A stretch of 15,246 bases of DNA from CAZCEC01 sp964497615 (GTDB taxonomy: Bacteria > Chloroflexota > Anaerolineae > Anaerolineales > UBA6663): contig CAZCEC010000112.1 in NCBI GenBank assembly GCA_964497615.1, positions 1 through 15,246 of the forward strand, read 5' to 3'. Of the stretch, positions 11,163 to 15,246 are shown in pieces. Position 1 is the first letter of the stretch. Each line of letters begins with the position of its first letter. Under the pieces are notes generated by a model. It ran no database searches and was not told the DNA's origin. It worked only from the letters and a program-made list of their open reading frames with translations. The translations under genes were made by a program, and so were the position numbers.

Positions 11163-11912
11163 TTATGCCCCGTTTTTGAGAAAACGTTGTTCGATGAGGT
11201 TGATCTTGTCCACCCGGCGCTGGTGGCGGCCGCCGCCGAAGGGGGTGGCGAGCCAGGTCTGCACGATCTGGCGGGCGAGGGCGGGACCGATGAGGCCGGC
11301 GCCAAGGGTGAGGACGTTGGCGTCGTTGTGCTCGCGGCTGTTGACGGCGGTGGCGTGGTCGTAGCACAGGGCGGCGCGGACGCCGGGAACCTTGTTGGCG
11401 GCCATGGCGGAGCCGATGCCGGCGCCATCCACCAGGATGCCGCGGGCGGCTTGCCCGGCGCTGACGAGGCGGGCGACGGCGAAGGCGAGGTCGGGGTAGT
11501 CCACCGGGTCGGTTGAATGCGTGCCGCAGTCGATGACGGGGTGGCCGAGGGAGGTGAGGAATTCCTTGAGGGATTCTTTGAGGGCGTAGCCGCCGTGGTC
11601 GGCGCCGAGGGCGACGGTGAGGAGGACCGAGGCGGGCGGGGCAGCCGGAGCCGTGACGATGGGGCTGGGGGGCGGGGCCATGAAGGCCCCGGCTACGGGG
11701 GCGGTGGCAGCAGCGGCGGTGGGCGGGGCGGTAAACGCCCCGGCTACGGGACTGGCGGATGACCCGGCGGTGGTGGGCGGAGCGGTAGACGCCCCGGCTA
11801 CGGGACTAGCGGATGACCCGGCGGCGGGGGTGGACTCGGGAACGCCGAGGGTGCGGCGGACAACGCGGGAGATGAGGGCGCGGAGTTCGGTGTCGCTGAG
11901 GTCAGTGGGCAT
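11163..11912 (-). CDS. rpiB: RpiB/LacAB-family sugar-phosphate isomerase with BMC-targeting extension
   Basis: A 249-residue protein. The RpiB fold occupies 97-249: LGADHGGYALKESLKEFL, DCGTHSTDPVDYPDLAFAVA, AANKVPGVRAALCYD, NSREHNDANVLTLGAGLIG, and GGGRHQRRVDKI near the end. RpiB interconverts ribose 5-phosphate and ribulose 5-phosphate (LacAB act on galactose 6-phosphate). H195 in the HND motif and D105/H106 are kept, but the catalytic-Cys position reads VDGAGIGSAMAANK: Asp162 replaces Cys and Ala164 replaces Thr. The first ~22 residues (MPTDLSDTELRALISRVVRR) form an amphipathic helix like an encapsulation peptide. Residues 28-95 are an Ala/Pro/Thr linker built from repeated AGSSASPVAGA.TAPPT units and encoded by palindromic DNA repeats. 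The ATG is 14 bp after the lepB stop with a poor ribosome-binding site; coupled translation is likely. Confidence 0.93.
   Translation of the reverse strand: MPTDLSDTELRALISRVVRRTLGVPESTPAAGSSASPVAGASTAPPTTAGSSASPVAGAFTAPPTAAAATAPVAGAFMAPPPSPIVTAPAAPPASVLLTVALGADHGGYALKESLKEFLTSLGHPVIDCGTHSTDPVDYPDLAFAVARLVSAGQAARGILVDGAGIGSAMAANKVPGVRAALCYDHATAVNSREHNDANVLTLGAGLIGPALARQIVQTWLATPFGGGRHQRRVDKINLIEQRFLKNGA
11670..11828. repeat. Palindromic repeats inside the rpiB linker
   Basis: Three 30-base units lie at 11670-11699, 11721-11750 and 11775-11804. Each starts GGGCGG, carries a short stem-loop and ends CCCCGGCTACGGG. The stems are GGGGCC-ATGAA-GGCCCC in unit 1 and GGGGCG-GTAAA-CGCCCC in unit 2; the loop-closing pair changes on both sides, i.e. 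it covaries. Units 2 and 3 with their spacers form a 54-bp tandem duplication (11721-11774, 11775-11828). All units are multiples of three apart (51 and 54), so the frame of the coding linker is kept. Unit 1 shares 23 identical bases with the intergenic copy at 40-62. Confidence 0.85.
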
Positions 11913-11926
11913 GAATGGCGACTCGC

Positions 11927-12706
11927 TTAGGGGTAGGCGGTGGCGGGTTGAGTGGGCGGCCCAGAGTACTGGGCTGTGGCGGCGGGATAGCTCGTGGGGA
12001 CGGCAGTGGGCGGCGGTGTGGCGGCCGGGCCAGCGTCGGTGGCGGGGGCAGGGTAGCCATTGTGCGCGGAGGGCGAGGTGGCCGCGGGCAGGGCAGAGGT
12101 GGGGGCGGCGGGAGGCGTGGCGGCGTAGGTGTAGTGCGGCACGAGGCCCCAGAGGGTGGGCGGCCAGTAGACGAAGATGGCGCGGCCGATGAGGTACTGG
12201 CGGTTCAGAGGGCCCCAACTGTGCGAGTCGGAGGAGGAGTTGCGGTTGTCGCCGAGGACGAAGTATTCGTCAGGCCCCATGGTCCAGGTGTTGTTGTAGT
12301 TGGGGGCGGCGGCGATGTAGGGCTCATCGAGAGGTTCGTTGTTGACGTAGACGACGCCGCTTTCGATGCGGACGGTTTCGCCGGGGAGGCCGATGACGCG
12401 CTTGATGAAGTCGCGCTCGGTGGCGAGGGGATAATTGAACACAACCACGTCGCCGCGCTGGGGGGTGCTGAGCATGTAGGTGATCTTGTCCACCAGCACG
12501 TATTGGTTGGGGTGCATGGAGGGCTCCATGCTGGAGCCTTCGATGCGGAAGCGGCCCGTGGCGAAGTTCACCGCGATGTAGATGATGACGGTGAGCAGGA
12601 CGGTTTCAATGATCTCGCGCAGCAGGGACTTGCCGGGCGGCGCAGGGAGGGGCGCGGCCTCCGGCTCGGCGGGGGGCGGCGCGCTTTCAGCGGTGGTCCA
12701 ATCCAA
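11927..12706 (-). CDS. lepB: Type I signal peptidase LepB with Pro/Ala-rich tail
   Basis: A 259-residue S26 peptidase that cleaves signal peptides at the outer face of the membrane. One membrane anchor (about 31-50) is followed by the catalytic serine S59 in GSSMEPSMHPNQYV and catalytic lysine K102 in ERDFIKRVIGLPGE. Box D, box E (GDNRNSSSDSHSWGPLNRQ, 152-170) and the LIGRA motif follow. After residue 195 there is a ~65-residue Ala/Pro/Thr-rich tail ending in ...QPATAYP, which is not part of the enzyme. The start TTG (12704-12706) is chosen because GGAG stands 6 bases upstream; longer starts would overlap the upstream gene. A TATAAT -10-like box at 12752-12757 fits a promoter for this gene and possibly the BMC block, which begins 14 bp after its stop. 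Confidence 0.93.
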   Translation of the reverse strand: MDWTTAESAPPPAEPEAAPLPAPPGKSLLREIIETVLLTVIIYIAVNFATGRFRIEGSSMEPSMHPNQYVLVDKITYMLSTPQRGDVVVFNYPLATERDFIKRVIGLPGETVRIESGVVYVNNEPLDEPYIAAAPNYNNTWTMGPDEYFVLGDNRNSSSDSHSWGPLNRQYLIGRAIFVYWPPTLWGLVPHYTYAATPPAAPTSALPAATSPSAHNGYPAPATDAGPAATPPPTAVPTSYPAATAQYSGPPTQPATAYP

Positions 12707-12751
12707 GGCAAACTCCGATAGGGTCCTGAATACCGAGTGACACTGGGGACG

Positions 12752-12757
12752 ATTATA
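12752..12757 (-). promoter_or_regulatory. Candidate -10 box TATAAT upstream of lepB and the BMC block
   Basis: The minus strand reads TATAAT in an AT-rich patch (ATTTATAATCG) just past the YfhO-like stop codon, about 45 bases before the chosen lepB start. No good TTGACA-like -35 stands 16-18 bases upstream, so the call rests on the exact -10 match and position. If real, it would drive lepB, rpiB, deoC and the rest as one transcript. Confidence 0.4.
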
Positions 12758-12759
12758 AA

Positions 12760-15075
12760 TCAGGCGGGGGCGGTGTGCCGATGGGGGCGGCGAGATCGGC
12801 GGATTGAGCGCAGTAAGCGCCCAACGGTCCAGGCCGCGAGGGCAACAGCGCCAGCTAACATGAGGGGCCAACCGATGCGCCAGCCCAGAGGGTCGTATTC
12901 CAGTTCCACGATATGCTCTCCCGCGGGCAGGTCCAGGCCGAGCAGGGCATAGTCAGCGCGATAGACCGGGACCGGCGCGCCATCCAGGCGGGCCTGCCAG
13001 CCCGGCGCCCAGGTTTCACTAAAGACGAGGAGGCCGGGGCCGGAGGCCATCAGGCGATAGTATCCCGGACCGCGAGCGATGATCTCAGCGGGTGGTTGAA
13101 GACCGGCGTCGCCAAACGCCCCTGCTTCGTGGGCGTCAGCCAGCACATAGGCAACGTGGGCGGGATTGCTCTCGCGGAGGCGGGCCAGGGCTGCGGCGGG
13201 CTCGGGCACGGTTTCCACACGCCTCACCACAAAGACACGGGGCAGCCAGGCCGCGTTCTCGTAAACGAGCAGGCCCCCCGAGTCCAGCATCAAGCGCAGG
13301 CCGGGTTGATCCAGAGCGAAGCTGGAGACGACGTATTTGACGTTAAGGAGGCCCAGCAGGGTGGGGTCGGGGCGGGCGGTGCGATAGGCTTCAGGGGCTA
13401 TCTCGCTGGTCAGGCACGGGGGGATGCCGGTGGCGAAGCCCTTCAACTCGCAGCCGGTGGCGGCCTTGATCATCTCGACGGCGTGCCCAATCTGAAAGGA
13501 CAATGCACCATCGAGGGTTTCGACGCCGCGTTCGGCGGCGGCAGCATAGTTGAGGTCCCGATGGGTGGAATAGACGCGGAAGAGGCCGGGCTGGGCGGCA
13601 ATAAAATCTAGGGCGGGTGACGAGGCCAGGAAGGAGTGGCGCGGGTCTTCCAGGGTGAAGAAGCTGGCGGCCAAGGGCTTAAGGTCGAACAGGATGGCGA
13701 AACAAAGGCCAAGGAGGACGCCGCGGCGCGGCAGGAAACCACGCGCGTAGGCCCACAACACGCCGGCCAAGCAGAGGATCGTGAGCAGGACGAATACGAT
13801 CTGTATTTGGAATTGGCCGGCGATCCAGCTCAGGGCGGCCAAGGCAGCGGCCAGGATCGTGACATAGACCAGCGTGAGGCGCCACAGCCAGGCGCGATGG
13901 CGGGCGGCGAAGGCCGCCACAGCTGGGCTGAAAAGCTCCTGCGCACCGAGGCCGGCCATCACGGCCACGGCCGCGCCCGCAAAGGCCCACAGGCGCGTGG
14001 GGACGCGCAGGAAGCCCGCGCCCGGGATGAGCCGAAAGACAAGCTCAAAGAGAGGGGTTTGGGCGCCCAGGCTGTAGACCGCGCTGAACAGCACCAACGC
14101 GACAAAGAAGCGCGTGTCGGCGCGGCGCGGGCCGACCCAGGCAGCGACGGCCAGGACGAGCGGCGCTACACCCAGATAGGTCATCCACTCTGGAAACTGG
14201 AACTGGCTGGGCGCCAGAAGGGTTGCCAGCAGCGGTGCGGGCAGTTGAAAGTATCCGGCCTCCTCGACGGTGAAGCCTTGCCGGCTGGTGTAGGGCAGCA
14301 GTTCGGCCAGGGAGAGCCAGATGGGGGCGGCCAACAGCAGATACACAGCGAGGCCGGCGGCGCCGGCCACGAGCGCCCGGCGGGTTGGCGGCCACCACGG
14401 CTGGCCGGCCCGCCGTTGGCGCCAGGCCGCAACAGCGATGAGCCAGACAAAGTAGGCAGCGGTGGTGACAGCGGCGTAGTAAGTGATCTGAATGTGAATC
14501 GGGGTGAGCAGGGCCAGCGCGGCGCCGCCCAAGGCCCCGGCGAAAGCATTGCGCTCGATGGCGGCCAGGCGCATCCCTAGCCAAACCCACGGCACCCACG
14601 ATAATCCAAAGGCCAGGACACCGCCCATCACCTGCGACATGAACTTGGGCATCAACATGAAGGCCAGGGCACCTATGAGGGCCGCCGAGACCGATACCCC
14701 AAAGCCGCGCCGCAAGAGCGCGAACATGCCCGCGCCAGCCAGGAAGACGTGGAACACGACGAACAGATTCAGGGCGAGCGTGGTGGGGAGCCAGAGCAAC
14801 ACCAAGTTGAGGGGGTACCACCAAAGCACATGCGGATCGCCGGCCAGGGGCCGGCCGAGCATGAAGCGCGAGTCCCACAAGGGGAAGAGGCCGGTCTCGC
14901 GCAGGCTGTCGGCGTAGTAGGTCTGCAGGGGCCAATTGATGTAGCCGACGTCCGAGCCGAGGCCGGAGGCCGGCCAGAAGAGGTCCCCCGGGTGCAAGAG
15001 GAGAGGCAGGAAGAAGATGAAGGTGAGGCCGGCCAGGAAGAGGGCAACCGCCGCGACCCGCCTGTGTTGGATCAA
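12760..15075 (-). CDS. YfhO-family polytopic membrane protein
   Basis: A 771-residue protein. About 12-13 membrane segments occupy residues 8-440. The N-terminal features are VGYINWPLQTYYADSLRETG (44-63), with PLWDSRFMLGRPLAGDPHVL downstream, resembling the first periplasmic loop of GT-C glycosyltransferases. A large extracytoplasmic C-terminal part ends in SETWAPGWQARLDGAPVPVY, then a final membrane helix and a basic tail (RSIRRSRRPHRH). This is the YfhO/'bacterial membrane protein' pattern, thought to modify cell-wall polymers with sugars. The start is TTG (15073-15075), 12 bp after the der stop and in the same frame; no ATG lies nearby. Its G/C balance differs from the strongly skewed genes downstream. 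Confidence 0.88.
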   Translation of the reverse strand: MIQHRRVAAVALFLAGLTFIFFLPLLLHPGDLFWPASGLGSDVGYINWPLQTYYADSLRETGLFPLWDSRFMLGRPLAGDPHVLWWYPLNLVLLWLPTTLALNLFVVFHVFLAGAGMFALLRRGFGVSVSAALIGALAFMLMPKFMSQVMGGVLAFGLSWVPWVWLGMRLAAIERNAFAGALGGAALALLTPIHIQITYYAAVTTAAYFVWLIAVAAWRQRRAGQPWWPPTRRALVAGAAGLAVYLLLAAPIWLSLAELLPYTSRQGFTVEEAGYFQLPAPLLATLLAPSQFQFPEWMTYLGVAPLVLAVAAWVGPRRADTRFFVALVLFSAVYSLGAQTPLFELVFRLIPGAGFLRVPTRLWAFAGAAVAVMAGLGAQELFSPAVAAFAARHRAWLWRLTLVYVTILAAALAALSWIAGQFQIQIVFVLLTILCLAGVLWAYARGFLPRRGVLLGLCFAILFDLKPLAASFFTLEDPRHSFLASSPALDFIAAQPGLFRVYSTHRDLNYAAAAERGVETLDGALSFQIGHAVEMIKAATGCELKGFATGIPPCLTSEIAPEAYRTARPDPTLLGLLNVKYVVSSFALDQPGLRLMLDSGGLLVYENAAWLPRVFVVRRVETVPEPAAALARLRESNPAHVAYVLADAHEAGAFGDAGLQPPAEIIARGPGYYRLMASGPGLLVFSETWAPGWQARLDGAPVPVYRADYALLGLDLPAGEHIVELEYDPLGWRIGWPLMLAGAVALAAWTVGRLLRSIRRSRRPHRHTAPA

Positions 15076-15087
15076 CTTGAGGCGCCC

Positions 15088-15246
15088 CTACTGGCTCTTC
15101 TTGCGGAAGCTGAGGCGGATGGGGGTGCCGAGGAAACTGTATTCCGCGCGCAGACGATTTTCGAGGAAGCGTTTGTAGCTGAAGTGGACGAGTTCGGGGT
15201 CGTTGACGTGGAAGAGGAAAGTGGGCGGGTCGGTGCGCACCTGGGA
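15088..15246 (-). CDS. der: GTPase Der (EngA), C-terminal end only
   Basis: The last 52 residues of a protein running off the window. PPTFLFHVNDPELVHFSYKR, followed by FLENRLRAEYSFLGTPIRLSFRKKSQ, is the end of the C-terminal KH-like domain of Der, the tandem GTPase needed for 50S ribosome maturation. The pattern V-N-D-P-E-L-V-H-F-S-Y and GTPIRL is highly specific. The stop TAG is at 15088-15090. Both GTPase domains lie outside the window. A housekeeping gene of this kind suggests a chromosomal rather than plasmid setting. Confidence 0.95.
   Translation of the reverse strand, partial: SQVRTDPPTFLFHVNDPELVHFSYKRFLENRLRAEYSFLGTPIRLSFRKKSQ

Noticed and set aside
11670..11828. CRISPR array or minisatellite
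   Set aside because: Only three units, short similar spacers, no cas genes, and the array lies in the rpiB reading frame.

Overview
The window is a high-GC bacterial segment. It carries a bacterial microcompartment (BMC) locus of the kind called 'sugar-phosphate utilising' (SPU), set among housekeeping genes. All but one of the protein genes lie on the minus strand, so the biological order runs from base 15246 down to base 1. The gene set (YfhO-like protein, LepB, an SPU-type BMC) and the many GTAG-initiated palindromic repeats suggest an uncultured Chloroflexota (Anaerolineae-like) genome. That assignment is an inference, not something the sequence proves.

Layout in transcription order. The 3' end of der (EngA GTPase) is followed by a large YfhO-type membrane protein and a type I signal peptidase with a Pro/Ala-rich tail. 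Next comes the main BMC block: rpiB-like sugar-phosphate isomerase, deoC (deoxyribose-phosphate aldolase), a YgiT-type zinc-finger protein, a pentameric vertex protein (EutN/CcmL), a PduP/EutE-type CoA-acylating aldehyde dehydrogenase and a hexameric shell protein (BMC-H). A response regulator without a DNA-binding domain and an MFS transporter overlap by four bases, and a VOC protein follows them. A gene-free stretch of about 380 bp then contains inverted repeats and a three-half-site operator-like element. After it come an unrecognised membrane protein and an isoprenylcysteine methyltransferase-like (ICMT-like) protein, which converges with a second ICMT-like gene on the plus strand across a perfect hairpin. 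Finally there is an orphan antitoxin-like gene and a second BMC block: EutJ-like chaperone, CsoS1D/Hoch_3341-like tandem shell protein (BMC-T) and a 96-residue protein resembling the EutQ N-terminus.

How the genes work together (family knowledge plus inference). DeoC cleaves 2-deoxyribose 5-phosphate to acetaldehyde and glyceraldehyde 3-phosphate inside the shell. The aldehyde dehydrogenase converts acetaldehyde to acetyl-CoA, and RpiB would interconvert pentose phosphates. DeoC and RpiB (N-terminal), AldDH (C-terminal) and the 96-residue protein (C-terminal) all carry short amphipathic helices that look like encapsulation peptides. The shell needs only one gene of each type (H, T, P). No phosphotransacylase or alcohol dehydrogenase is present, so cofactor recycling must be encoded elsewhere.

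Most unusual points. A C17-18/G18 homopolymer lies exactly between the vertex protein and the aldehyde dehydrogenase, and its length decides between run-on, stop and in-frame fusion. Palindromic repeats sit in frame inside the RpiB linker and recur elsewhere in the window. RpiB lacks the canonical catalytic Cys. The DeoC N-terminal extension contains a four-Cys motif.
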